Origin: Nocardioides sp. cx-173
GTDB lineage: Bacteria; Actinomycetota; Actinomycetes; Propionibacteriales; Nocardioidaceae
Direction: 5' to 3'
NCBI RefSeq assembly: GCF_021117365.1
Contig: NZ_CP088262.1
Span: 1,922,001 to 1,986,000, forward strand
DNA length: 64,000 nucleotides
In this document: positions 43,674 to 52,190 of the stretch, one piece after another
Layout: each line of letters begins with the position of its first letter
How positions within the stretch are numbered: position 1 is the stretch's first letter
Notes under the pieces: model-generated
What the model saw: only the letters and a program-made list of their open reading frames with translations
Database searches by the model: none
Told to the model about the DNA's origin: nothing
Translations under genes and position numbers: made by a program

Positions 43674-44678
43674 ATGACCCTGCCGGTCCAAGAGCTCGGG
43701 ACGCCGGAGGATGCTGCGCCGCTTCCGGAGACGGAGCGCAAGAAGATCGCAGGCCGCTCGCCGACGCGCATCGCTGTCGACCGTCTGCGCAAGGACAAGA
43801 TCGCGGTGGTCTGCTTCGCGATCGTGGTGATCTTCGCGCTGATCGCGATCTTCGCCGACCAGCTGTGCAGCCTCTTCGGCGTGTCCACCGAGACGGTCCG
43901 TGCCAGCGAGCGGGTGAACCTCGCGTCGGGCCTGCCGCTCAAGGGCCCCCCCAACGGCAGCTTCGACCCCGACCACCCGCTGGGTGTGGCGCCGTCCACC
44001 GGCACCGACAACCTCGCGGTCTGGTTCGAGGGATGCCGGACCTCGCTGTTCCTGGCCACCATGGCGGCGGTGCTCTCCACCCTCGTCGGGGTCACGCTCG
44101 GCCTGCTCGCCGGGTTCCTCGGCGGCGTGGTCGACGCGGTCATCTCCTTCGTGACCGACCTGTTCCTCACCTTCCCGTTCCTGGTGGCGGCCCTGGCGAT
44201 CGCGCCGATCATCAACGAGCGCTTCGGCACGGAGCCGGAGATGATGCGCACGGTCAGCTTCTGGTCGCTGGTCGCGATCCTGGTGATCTTCGGCTGGATG
44301 GGAGTCGCCCGCCTGGTGCGCGGCGAGGTGCTCTCGCTGCGCGAGCGCGAGTTCGTGAAGGCCGCCCGGGTGATCGGCGTGCCGACCTCGCGCATCCTGC
44401 GCCGCGAGATGCTGCCCAACCTGATCGCGCCCATCGTCGTGTCGTTCTCCCTCGGTCTCCCGGCGTACGTCGCAGCGGAGGCGGGCCTGTCCTACCTCGG
44501 CATCGGTGTGTTCGGCCGCGAGTCGTGGGGCCGCACGATCAACACGGCCACGAACTGGTGGGAGCTCTACCCCCAGTTCATGCTGGCCCCGGTCATCGGC
44601 ATCGCGGTGCTGGTGGTCGCGCTCAACCTGCTCGGCGACGCCATCCGGGACGCGTTCGACCCCAAGACGCGTCGCTAG
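43674..44678 (+). CDS. Peptide/nickel-type ABC transporter permease, DppC-like
   Basis: The protein has 334 aa with AGAGGGG upstream of the ATG. An N-terminal OppC/DppC cap with one helix is followed by an extracytoplasmic loop of ~70 residues containing HPLGVAPSTGTDNLAVW, and five core helices. The EAA loop is EFVKAARVIGVPTSRILRREMLPNLIAPI. It pairs with the DppB-like permease encoded downstream of the lipoprotein. It is the first gene of the ABC operon, ahead of the binding protein, which is an unusual order. Confidence 0.9.
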   Translation: MTLPVQELGTPEDAAPLPETERKKIAGRSPTRIAVDRLRKDKIAVVCFAIVVIFALIAIFADQLCSLFGVSTETVRASERVNLASGLPLKGPPNGSFDPDHPLGVAPSTGTDNLAVWFEGCRTSLFLATMAAVLSTLVGVTLGLLAGFLGGVVDAVISFVTDLFLTFPFLVAALAIAPIINERFGTEPEMMRTVSFWSLVAILVIFGWMGVARLVRGEVLSLREREFVKAARVIGVPTSRILRREMLPNLIAPIVVSFSLGLPAYVAAEAGLSYLGIGVFGRESWGRTINTATNWWELYPQFMLAPVIGIAVLVVALNLLGDAIRDAFDPKTRR

Positions 44679-44740
44679 CAGCTCCCCCCACGTCGGCTGC
44701 GCCGATCGCGCAGCCAACGCACACAACGAAAGGCACGACT

Positions 44741-46528
44741 ATGAAACGCAAGAAGGTGTTGGTCGCCAGCGTGAGCGCTGCGGCACTGGCGCTGACCCTC
44801 GCGGCCTGCGGCGGCGGCGACGACGACGGTGACAACGGGAACGAGAACTCGTTCACCGAGACCGACTCGTCCGCGGGTGGCAAGGACCCCGAGGCTCAGG
44901 GGCCCGCCCCCGAGGTCGAGGGTGCCAAGGCCGGCGGCGAGCTGAAGGTCCTCGCTCCGGACCCGGACGACGGCCCGGACACGCTCGACCCCGCCGCGCT
45001 GTGGTCGGTGACCGACAACGCCATCGCGCAGGACCTGCTGCTGCGCTCGCTGACGACGTTCCGCCAGAACGACGACGGCGCCTACGAGCTGGTCCCCGAC
45101 CTCGCCACCGACCTCGGCACCCCCAACGAGGACTTCACCGAGTGGCGCTTCACCCTGAAGGACGGCATCAAGTGGGAGACCGGCCAGCCGGTCACCGCTG
45201 AGGAGGTCGCCTTCGGCATCAAGCGCACCTTCGACGCCGACACCTTCGCGACCGGCCCCGGCACGTCGTACTCCAAGCCCTACTTCGAGGGTGGCGAGGA
45301 GTACAACGGTCCCTACGTCGACGGCGACAACTACCCCGCGGTCACGACCGAGGGCAACGAGATCGTCATGAAGTTCAGCACCCCGTTCCCGGAGATGGAC
45401 TACTACTCCATCTTCCCGGCCATCGGCCCGGTGCCGCTGAACGCCGACAAGACCGACTACGGCCAGAAGCCGCTGTCGACCGGCCCCTACAAGATCGAGA
45501 AGTTCGTCCCGAACCAGTCCCTCACGCTGGTCAAGAACGACCAGTGGGACCCGGCCACCGACCCGGCCCGTCGTCAGCTCGTCGACAAGTACACCTTCGA
45601 GTTCGACGTCCAGCCCCAGGTCGCGGGCGAGACCGTCCTCAGCGACGCCGGCACGAACACCGTCGTGACCGCACTGCAGGGCACGGACTACAACAAGGCG
45701 CGCCAGGAGGGCAAGGACGACAACATCCTCGTCGGTCCTCAGCCGTGCACGAGCTTCGTGATGCCCAACTACGAGAAGATCCCCGAGCTCGAGGTGCGTC
45801 AGGCGCTCGCCTTCGCCTACGACTACGAGAACGTCTGGTCGGCTGCCGGCGAGGTCGCCGGTGTCACCCGCGCCAACGGAGTCACGGACGAGTCGCTGGG
45901 CTACGGCCTGCTGCCCCCGGGCATGGCCGGACGCATCCCGTGGGAGGGTCCGATCGACGACGAGCAGATCACCTACGACCCCGAGCGGTCCAAGGAGCTC
46001 CTGAAGGAGGCCGGCTTCGAGCCGGGCGAGTACGAGGTCCAGTTCGTCTACGACGCCTCCACGCCTGAGGGCGAGGCCGGCGCCAACCAGCGCAAGCGCG
46101 GCTACGAGGAGTCCGGCTTCAAGGTGGAGATGTACCCCTACACGGGTGGCAGCCTCTACGACGTCTGGACCAACCCGGACAGCAAGCTGTACAAGCAGAT
46201 CAACCTGCTCGGTACCGCCTGGTGCCAGGACTGGCCGTCTGCGGCGACGTTCCTGCCCCCGATCCTCGAGACCGGTGCCGCGTACAACACCGGCGCCTTC
46301 TCCGAGAAGGCCGTGGACGACCGCATGGAGGAGATCCGCAGGCTGCCCGTCGACGAGCAGGCCGACGCCTGGGGTGAGCTGGAGAACGAGGTGATGACGG
46401 AGTACATGCCCGTGATCAACTCCGGCTTCTACCAGAACATCTTCGGCATCGGCAGCACCGTCGGTGGGTTCGCCAACGACACCTCTGTCGGCGGCGCTCC
46501 CGACTACCGGTCCATCTACATCAAGTAG
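44741..46528 (+). CDS. ABC transporter substrate-binding lipoprotein, family 5 (DppA/OppA-like)
   Basis: The protein has 595 aa. The signal peptide MKRKKVLVASVSAAALALTLAAC ends in a lipobox, followed by an Asp/Gly/Asn/Glu-rich linker. The SBP_bac_5 fold begins at GGELKVLAP and shows FRQNDDGAYELVPDLATDL, WRFTLKDGIKWETGQPVTAEEVAFGIKRTFD, LSTGPYKIEKF and QALAFAYDYENVW, the family pattern for peptide and nickel binding proteins. It is lipid-anchored outside the membrane. The ligand is not predictable. A strong hairpin follows the gene. Confidence 0.92.
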   Translation: MKRKKVLVASVSAAALALTLAACGGGDDDGDNGNENSFTETDSSAGGKDPEAQGPAPEVEGAKAGGELKVLAPDPDDGPDTLDPAALWSVTDNAIAQDLLLRSLTTFRQNDDGAYELVPDLATDLGTPNEDFTEWRFTLKDGIKWETGQPVTAEEVAFGIKRTFDADTFATGPGTSYSKPYFEGGEEYNGPYVDGDNYPAVTTEGNEIVMKFSTPFPEMDYYSIFPAIGPVPLNADKTDYGQKPLSTGPYKIEKFVPNQSLTLVKNDQWDPATDPARRQLVDKYTFEFDVQPQVAGETVLSDAGTNTVVTALQGTDYNKARQEGKDDNILVGPQPCTSFVMPNYEKIPELEVRQALAFAYDYENVWSAAGEVAGVTRANGVTDESLGYGLLPPGMAGRIPWEGPIDDEQITYDPERSKELLKEAGFEPGEYEVQFVYDASTPEGEAGANQRKRGYEESGFKVEMYPYTGGSLYDVWTNPDSKLYKQINLLGTAWCQDWPSAATFLPPILETGAAYNTGAFSEKAVDDRMEEIRRLPVDEQADAWGELENEVMTEYMPVINSGFYQNIFGIGSTVGGFANDTSVGGAPDYRSIYIK

Positions 46529-46559
46529 ATCCGCGTAGCCCGGTAACACCACCCAGCGG

Positions 46560-46589
46560 GCCGGGTGGGGTCCACGGACCCCACCCGGC
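46560..46589 (+). terminator. 14-bp perfect hairpin after the binding-protein gene
   Basis: GCCGGGTGGGGTCC-AC-GGACCCCACCCGGC lies between the binding-protein gene and the DppB-like permease gene, with no U-tract. Within an operon it would act as a partial terminator or 3' stabiliser, giving more binding protein than permease. Confidence 0.7.
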
Positions 46590-46617
46590 TCCCGCAAGTC
46601 ATAGTTGGAGGAGCTCG

Positions 46618-47625
46618 ATGCTCTCGTTCCTGGTCAGGCGGATCATCTCCGGATTCCTGATCGTCGTGATGGTCTCGATGTTGGTCTACCTGCTGTTCTG
46701 GTACGGCCCCAAGAGTCCCGCGCTCGAGCTCTGCCGCCGCGACACCAACGGCCGGTGCGGCGAGACCTCGCCCCGGCTCGCCGAGTACGAGGAGCGTCTC
46801 GGCTACAACAACCCCGTCTACGTCGAGTACGGCAAGTGGGTCAAGGGCCTGGTCACCGACCGGGAGATCCAGCTCGGCGCCGCCACCTACGACTGCGCGG
46901 CGCCCTGTCTCGGTCTCTCCTACCGCGACAAGAGCCAGGTCACCGAGCAGCTGAAGGAGCGGTTCCCGGTCACGGTGAGTCTCGCGATCGGCGCCGCGTC
47001 CCTCTATCTGCTCGTCGGCGTCACCATCGGGGTCCTGGCCGCGCGAAGACGCGGCACCGTGGCGGACAAGATGCTGGTGGCCTCGACCCTGGTCTTCAGC
47101 TCCATCCCGTACTACCTGGTCGCGTTGCTGAGCTTCCTGCTGCTCACGTTGAGCACGTCGCTGTTCCCCGAGGTGACCTATGTGTCGTTCTTCGACAACC
47201 CCCTGAAGTGGGCCTCGGGACTGCTCCTGGTGTGGCTGGTCATGGGCATCTACGGCGCCACCTCCTACACCCGCTACTCCCGAGGGGCCATGGTGGAGGC
47301 GCTCAACGAGGACTACGTCCGCACGGCGAGAGCCAAGGGTCTCAAAGGCCGCACGGTGGTCGGCAAACACGCGCTGAGGTCCGCCCTGGTGCCCGTGGTC
47401 ACGATCTTCGGCCTGGACGTCGCGTTCCTGCTGTCCGGCACCGTGTTCACCGAGCAGATCTTCTCTCTCGAAGGCATCGGCAAGTGGGCGATCGACGCCA
47501 CCTACATCAAGGACCTGCCCGTGGTGCAGGCCACGTCTTTGGTCCTGGCTGTTTCAGTGGTCATCATGAATATCGTGGTCGATATCGTCTACAGCTGGCT
47601 GGACCCGAGAGTGAGACTCGCATGA
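46618..47625 (+). CDS. Peptide/nickel-type ABC transporter permease, DppB-like
   Basis: The protein has 335 aa with GGAGGAG upstream. The N-terminal helix SFLVRRIISGFLIVVMVSMLVYLLFW and the EAA loop EDYVRTARAKGLKGRTVVGKHALRSALVPVVT, then VFTEQIFSLEGIGKWAIDA, are all typical of DppB. The extracytoplasmic segment before helix 2 holds two cysteine pairs (CRRDTNGRC and CAAPC), unusual for the family and possibly disulfide-bonded. It overlaps the first ATPase gene (ATGA). Confidence 0.9.
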   Translation: MLSFLVRRIISGFLIVVMVSMLVYLLFWYGPKSPALELCRRDTNGRCGETSPRLAEYEERLGYNNPVYVEYGKWVKGLVTDREIQLGAATYDCAAPCLGLSYRDKSQVTEQLKERFPVTVSLAIGAASLYLLVGVTIGVLAARRRGTVADKMLVASTLVFSSIPYYLVALLSFLLLTLSTSLFPEVTYVSFFDNPLKWASGLLLVWLVMGIYGATSYTRYSRGAMVEALNEDYVRTARAKGLKGRTVVGKHALRSALVPVVTIFGLDVAFLLSGTVFTEQIFSLEGIGKWAIDATYIKDLPVVQATSLVLAVSVVIMNIVVDIVYSWLDPRVRLA

Positions 47626-48728
47626 CCGCGTTGGACACCGGCCTGGACTCGCGCGGACGCGCCACCGGCGCGCCGTACCTCCAGGTCGAGAACCTCACCG
47701 TGCGCTTCCCCACGGCCGACGGCCTGGTGCAGGCCGTCACCGACCTGTCCTACTCCGTCGAGCTTGGCAAGACGCTGGGCATCGTGGGGGAGTCGGGCTC
47801 GGGCAAGTCCGTCTCGAGCATGGCCGTGCTCGGCCTGCACGATCGCCGCTCGGCCCAGATCGAGGGCTCGATCCGGGTCGGTGGCACGGAGGTCGTCGGC
47901 CTCTCGGAGGACAAGCTCCGTGAGCTGCGCGGCAGCTCGGTGGCGATGATCTTCCAGGACGCGCTCGCCGCACTGCACCCGTTCTTCCGGATCGGCAAGC
48001 AGCTCAGCGAGGCCTACCTGGTCCACCACCCCCACGCCAGCAAGCGCGACGCCCGCCGGCAGGCCATCGAGATGCTCGACCGCGTGGGCATCCCGCAGCC
48101 CGACAAGCGCGTCGACGACTACCCGCACCAGTTCTCCGGCGGCATGCGTCAGCGCGCCATGATTGCGATGGGCCTGATCAACGACCCGTCGCTGCTGATC
48201 GCCGACGAGCCGACCACGGCGCTGGACGTGACGGTGCAGGCGCAGATCCTGGACCTCCTGCAGGACCTGCAGCGGGAGTTCAACTCCGCGGTCATCATCA
48301 TCACCCACGACCTCGGGGTCGTGGCGGAGATGGCCGACGACGTGCTGGTGATGTACGCCGGCCGCGCGGTCGAGTACGGCAGCGCCAAGGACATCCTCAC
48401 GCACCCGGAGATGCCCTACACCTGGGGGCTGCTCTCCAGCATCCCGGACGTCCACGCCGACACGAGCGCCCGGATGATCCCCATCCCGGGCAGCCCGCCC
48501 AGCCTGCTCGACCCGCCGAGCGGCTGCCCGTTCCACCCGCGCTGCACGCACGTGGACAAGGTGCCCGGCGACCTCTGCTTCACCACGACGCCCGAGCTGC
48601 TCCCGGGCCGCAGCCCGGCGCACCTCAAGCGCTGCCACCTGGTGGATCCGGACGAGATCTACGCACGCGAGGTCCTGACCGTGATCGCCCCCGACCTGGC
48701 CGAGGAGACCCCCGATGCCCGAGAGTGA
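47622..48728 (+). CDS. Peptide/nickel-type ABC transporter ATPase, DppD-like
   Basis: The protein has 368 aa. Walker A GESGSGKS (about 57-64), Q-loop [13 protein letters not shown], signature [12 protein letters not shown], Walker [14 protein letters not shown]-loop ITHDLG. The C-terminal oligopeptide domain carries CPFHPRCTH and further cysteines, a pattern seen in OppD/DppD proteins that bind a [4Fe-4S] cluster. It pairs with the DppF-like ATPase, whose gene overlaps it by 14 bp. Confidence 0.93.
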   Translation: MTALDTGLDSRGRATGAPYLQVENLTVRFPTADGLVQAVTDLSYSVELGKTLGIVGESGSGKSVSSMAVLGLHDRRSAQIEGSIRVGGTEVVGLSEDKLRELRGSSVAMIFQDALAALHPFFRIGKQLSEAYLVHHPHASKRDARRQAIEMLDRVGIPQPDKRVDDYPHQFSGGMRQRAMIAMGLINDPSLLIADEPTTALDVTVQAQILDLLQDLQREFNSAVIIITHDLGVVAEMADDVLVMYAGRAVEYGSAKDILTHPEMPYTWGLLSSIPDVHADTSARMIPIPGSPPSLLDPPSGCPFHPRCTHVDKVPGDLCFTTTPELLPGRSPAHLKRCHLVDPDEIYAREVLTVIAPDLAEETPDARE

Positions 48729-49983
48729 CGCCGTGACCGAGAGCCTCCCGGAGGACCCGGTCGCGCTCGAGGCCGAGCCCGAGGCCATCACCTTCGAGGA
48801 GCAGGCGGCGCTCGCGCACTCGGCCTCCGAGCTCGACGTCTCGCGGGGCTCGGTGCTCGAGGTGGACAACCTCAAGATGTACTTCCCGGTCCGCTCCAAG
48901 GGCCTCCTGCGCCGCAAGGTGGGCGACGTCCAGGCGGTCGACGGCATCTCCTTCGAGGTCCCGCGCGGCGGCTCGCTGGGACTCGTCGGCGAGTCCGGGT
49001 GCGGCAAGTCCACCACCGGGCTGCTCGTGACGCGGCTCTACGACCCCACCGGCGGCAAGATCCTCTTCGAGGGCCGCAACATGGCCGAGCTGAAGAAGCG
49101 TCAGCTCAAGCCGCTGCGCCGCGAGGTCCAGATGATCTTCCAGGACCCCTACAGCTCGCTGAACCCGCGCCACACGGTCGGCTCCATCATCGCCACGCCG
49201 CTGCAGGTGCACAACGTGCTGCCGCGCAACAAGATCCTGCCCCGTGTGCAGGAGCTCCTGGAGATCGTGGGGCTCAACCCCGAGCACTACAACCGCTACC
49301 CCAACGAGTTCTCCGGCGGCCAGCGTCAGCGCATCGGCATCGCGCGGGCGCTGACGCTCAACCCGAAGCTGCTCGTGGCCGACGAGCCCGTCTCCGCCCT
49401 GGACGTGTCCATCCAGGCGCAGGTCATCAACCTGCTCCAGGACATCCAGAAGGAGTTCGACGTCGCGTTCCTCTTCATCGCCCACGACCTCGCGGTCGTG
49501 CGGCACTTCTGCCCCGAGGTCGCGGTGATGTACCTCGGCAAGATCGTCGAGATCGGCGACCGCGACAGCATCTACGAGAACGCCCGCCACCCCTACACCC
49601 AGGCGCTCCTGTCCGCCGTGCCCGACGTCAAGCAGGCCGCCATCGGCGGTCGCCGCGAGCGGATCCGCCTGCAGGGCGACGTGCCGAGCCCGATCAACCC
49701 GCCCTCGGGCTGCCGGTTCCGCACCCGCTGTCCGATCGCCCAGGAGATCTGCGCCAAGCACGAGCCGCCGCTGCTTCAGATCGGCGCGCGCCACAAGGTC
49801 GCCTGCCACTTCCCCGGACGTATCGGGCAGCACCCGGACACGCCGATCACGGCGCGCCTGCTCGGCACCGACGACACGGGCAGCCCCGACCCGGGCGCCA
49901 GCCCGAGCCCGCTGATCACCAACAAGCCGGGCTACGACGACACGTGGTTCGACCTGGATGCGAAGGCGCTTGGACGAGCCTGA
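48715..49983 (+). CDS. Peptide/nickel-type ABC transporter ATPase, DppF-like
   Basis: The protein has 422 aa, with an acidic N-terminal extension of ~45 residues. Walker [11 protein letters not shown]-loop [17 protein letters not shown], signature [12 protein letters not shown], Walker [14 protein letters not shown]-loop IAHDLAVV. The C-terminal domain has [14 protein letters not shown] and a later cysteine. A Pro/Ser-rich tail ends the protein. The last 26 bp overlap the predicted rarA start. Confidence 0.93.
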   Translation: MPESDAVTESLPEDPVALEAEPEAITFEEQAALAHSASELDVSRGSVLEVDNLKMYFPVRSKGLLRRKVGDVQAVDGISFEVPRGGSLGLVGESGCGKSTTGLLVTRLYDPTGGKILFEGRNMAELKKRQLKPLRREVQMIFQDPYSSLNPRHTVGSIIATPLQVHNVLPRNKILPRVQELLEIVGLNPEHYNRYPNEFSGGQRQRIGIARALTLNPKLLVADEPVSALDVSIQAQVINLLQDIQKEFDVAFLFIAHDLAVVRHFCPEVAVMYLGKIVEIGDRDSIYENARHPYTQALLSAVPDVKQAAIGGRRERIRLQGDVPSPINPPSGCRFRTRCPIAQEICAKHEPPLLQIGARHKVACHFPGRIGQHPDTPITARLLGTDDTGSPDPGASPSPLITNKPGYDDTWFDLDAKALGRA

Positions 49984-51361
49984 GGGACTGTTCGGACCGC
50001 CCGCGACCTCCTCGTCGGGAGGACAGCGCTCCGGGGCCGGCTCCCTGGCCGGCAACACGCATGCCTCCGCCCCCCTGGCGGTGCGCATGCGTCCCCGGAC
50101 GCTGGACGAGCTGGTGGGTCAGGCCCAGCTTCGCGCCCCCGGCTCCCCCCTGCGTCAGCTGATCGAGGGCGACCAGTCGATGTCGCTGCTCCTGTGGGGG
50201 CCGCCGGGGACCGGCAAGACCACGATCGCGGCGATCCTCAGCCAGCAGACCGACCGGCGCTTCGTCGAGGTGTCGGCGGTCTCGGCCGGGGTGAAGGAGG
50301 TCCGTGCGGCCATCGACGCCGCCCGCGCCGAGCTGGTCAACGCCCAGCGGGAGACCGTGCTCTTCGTCGACGAGGTGCACCGCTTCAGCAAGGCGCAGCA
50401 GGACGCACTGCTGCCGGGGGTCGAGAACCGCTGGGTGACGCTGGTCGCGGCCACGACGGAGAACCCGTTCTTCTCGGTCATCTCGCCGCTGCTGTCGCGC
50501 AGCCTGCTGCTGCGGCTGGAGTCACTGACCGACGACGACGTACGCCGGGTGCTCGACCAGGCGATCACCGACGAGCGTGGCCTCGCCGGCCGGTTCAGCG
50601 TGGAGCCCGAGGCACTGGACCACCTGGTCCGCCTGGCCGGGGGCGACGCCCGCCGGTCGCTGACCTACCTGGAGGCCTCGGCCGGCGCCGCGGCGGCCCG
50701 CGGCTCCGACGTGGTCGACCTCAGCACCGCGGAGACGGCCGTCGACCAGGCCGCGGTGCGCTACGACCGGCAGGGAGACCAGCACTACGACGTCACCAGC
50801 GCCTTCATCAAGTCCATCCGCGGCTCCGACGCCGACGCCGCACTGCACTACCTCGCGCGGATGATGGAGGCGGGGGAGGACCCGCGCTTCATCGCGCGGC
50901 GCCTGGTCATCCTCGCCAGCGAGGACATCGGGCTCGCGGACCCGACCGCGCTGACCACGGCCGTGGCGGCGGCCCAGGCCGTCCAGCTGATCGGGATGCC
51001 GGAGGCCCGGCTCAATCTCGCCCAGGCCACGATCGCCCTCGCGGTGGCGCCGAAGTCCAACGCGGTCATCAAGGGCATCGACGCCGCCAGCGCCGACGTA
51101 CGGGCCGGCAAGATCGGCCCCGTGCCCCCGCACCTGCGCGACGCGCACTACGCGGGCGCGAAGAAGATCGGGCACGGCAAGGCCTACAAGTACAGCCACG
51201 ACGAGCCCTACGGGGTCGCCGAGCAGCAGTACGCTCCGGACGTCGTCAAGGACGCCGAGTACTACCGCCCGACCGGCCTGGGCGCCGAGGCGGCGGTCAA
51301 GGAGCGCTGGGACCGCATCCGCCGCCTCATCCGAGGTGGAGGCCCGACACCGTCGCGATAG
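49958..51361 (+). CDS. rarA: Replication-associated recombination protein A (RarA/MgsA AAA+ ATPase)
   Basis: The protein has 467 aa from ATG 49958; a TTG at 49970 (reading LDEPEGLFG) would suit the family N-terminus equally. [11 protein letters not shown] is followed by Walker [10 protein letters not shown], Walker [11 protein letters not shown], sensor 1 [11 protein letters not shown] and the C-terminal clamp-loader-like domain with [32 protein letters not shown]. It acts at stalled replication forks. The start region overlaps the ABC ATPase gene; the stop TAG is part of the next promoter hexamer. Confidence 0.93.
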   Translation: MRRRLDEPEGLFGPPATSSSGGQRSGAGSLAGNTHASAPLAVRMRPRTLDELVGQAQLRAPGSPLRQLIEGDQSMSLLLWGPPGTGKTTIAAILSQQTDRRFVEVSAVSAGVKEVRAAIDAARAELVNAQRETVLFVDEVHRFSKAQQDALLPGVENRWVTLVAATTENPFFSVISPLLSRSLLLRLESLTDDDVRRVLDQAITDERGLAGRFSVEPEALDHLVRLAGGDARRSLTYLEASAGAAAARGSDVVDLSTAETAVDQAAVRYDRQGDQHYDVTSAFIKSIRGSDADAALHYLARMMEAGEDPRFIARRLVILASEDIGLADPTALTTAVAAAQAVQLIGMPEARLNLAQATIALAVAPKSNAVIKGIDAASADVRAGKIGPVPPHLRDAHYAGAKKIGHGKAYKYSHDEPYGVAEQQYAPDVVKDAEYYRPTGLGAEAAVKERWDRIRRLIRGGGPTPSR

Positions 51362-51364
51362 GGT
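51359..51364 (+). promoter_or_regulatory. -10 element (TAGGGT) overlapping the rarA stop codon
   Basis: TAGGGT includes the rarA TAG and ends 8 nt before the GTG at 51373. Confidence 0.4.
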
Positions 51365-51372
51365 CGACGACT

Positions 51373-51900
51373 GTGAGCGAGGACTGGACCGTGCCGGCGT
51401 GGACCATCGTGTCCGCGCTCGTCGTCATGCTCCTGGTGGTCGGCGCCCTCGCCGTCGCCACCGTGCGCGGGCGTCGCCGCGCGCTCCGCGACCGGGCTGC
51501 GGCGCAGGCCGAGGCCGAGGCCCTTCGGACGCAGGTGGCGGAGATCGAGCGGCGCTTGGACACCGCGGTCGCCACCGCCCCGGTGACCGCCCCGGCGGAC
51601 GACACCGACTACGTCATCACCCGGATCGGGGAGCCGGCGGCGCTCTCCACACCGGTGCCCGCCGTCGCCGCGCCGCTGTTCGCCGACCTGGTGCTGCGCG
51701 AGAGCGTCGTGCAGGCGGCGTCCCTGGTGTCGGGGCTGCGCCGAGCGCTCGCCCCCGAGGCACGCCACCGGATCCGCTTCGAGATGAAGCGCGAGGTCAA
51801 GCGCTCGCGCAAGCAGCGCCGCGCGGACCTCAAGGAGGCCAGGCGGGAGCGGGAGGCGCGTCAGCGCGCCGGCCTCGACACCGAGGACCCCGCCGCATGA
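51373..51900 (+). CDS. Membrane-anchored coiled-coil hypothetical protein
   Basis: The protein has 175 aa from GTG 51373. One membrane helix (about 9-29, TIVSALVVMLLVVGALAVATV) is followed by an Ala/Glu coiled coil (RAAAQAEAEALRTQVAEIERRLD), a ~60-residue globular stretch (DYVITRIGE...LFADLVLRESVVQAASLVSGLRRAL) and a highly basic C-terminus (MKREVKRSRKQRRADLKEARRERE). The function is unknown; its place between rarA and alaS is conserved in related genomes as I recall. It is coupled to the next small gene by ATGA. Confidence 0.7.
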   Translation: MSEDWTVPAWTIVSALVVMLLVVGALAVATVRGRRRALRDRAAAQAEAEALRTQVAEIERRLDTAVATAPVTAPADDTDYVITRIGEPAALSTPVPAVAAPLFADLVLRESVVQAASLVSGLRRALAPEARHRIRFEMKREVKRSRKQRRADLKEARREREARQRAGLDTEDPAA

Positions 51901-52190
51901 GGCGCGGCCTCTGGTTCGTCGCGGGGGCCGGGGCCGGGGTCTACGCCATGGTGCGTGGGCGCCGCGCCGCCGAGGCCCTGACCGCCGACGGACTGCGCGA
52001 CCGGGTCGGCGCCGCCGTCGTGGGCGCCCGGATGTTCCGCGACGAGGTCGCCCAGGGCAAGGCCGACGCGGAGTCGGACCTGCGCGAGCGACTCGGTCTC
52101 ACCCCCCACGGGACCCCCGAGCTCACCGGCCCGGCACCGCACGACTCGACCACTCAGATCACCACCCAGGACAAGGAAGGCACCAGCTGA
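51897..52190 (+). CDS. Small hypothetical protein (DUF6167-like)
   Basis: The protein has 97 aa. A short N-terminal hydrophobic helix (RGLWFVAGAGAGVYAMVRG) is followed by an amphipathic segment with RMFRDEVAQGKADAESDLRERLGL and a polar Thr/Ser-rich tail. It matches the small protein usually found directly before alaS in actinobacteria. The function is unknown. Start and stop overlap the neighbours (ATGA, TGATG). Confidence 0.7.
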   Translation: MRRGLWFVAGAGAGVYAMVRGRRAAEALTADGLRDRVGAAVVGARMFRDEVAQGKADAESDLRERLGLTPHGTPELTGPAPHDSTTQITTQDKEGTS

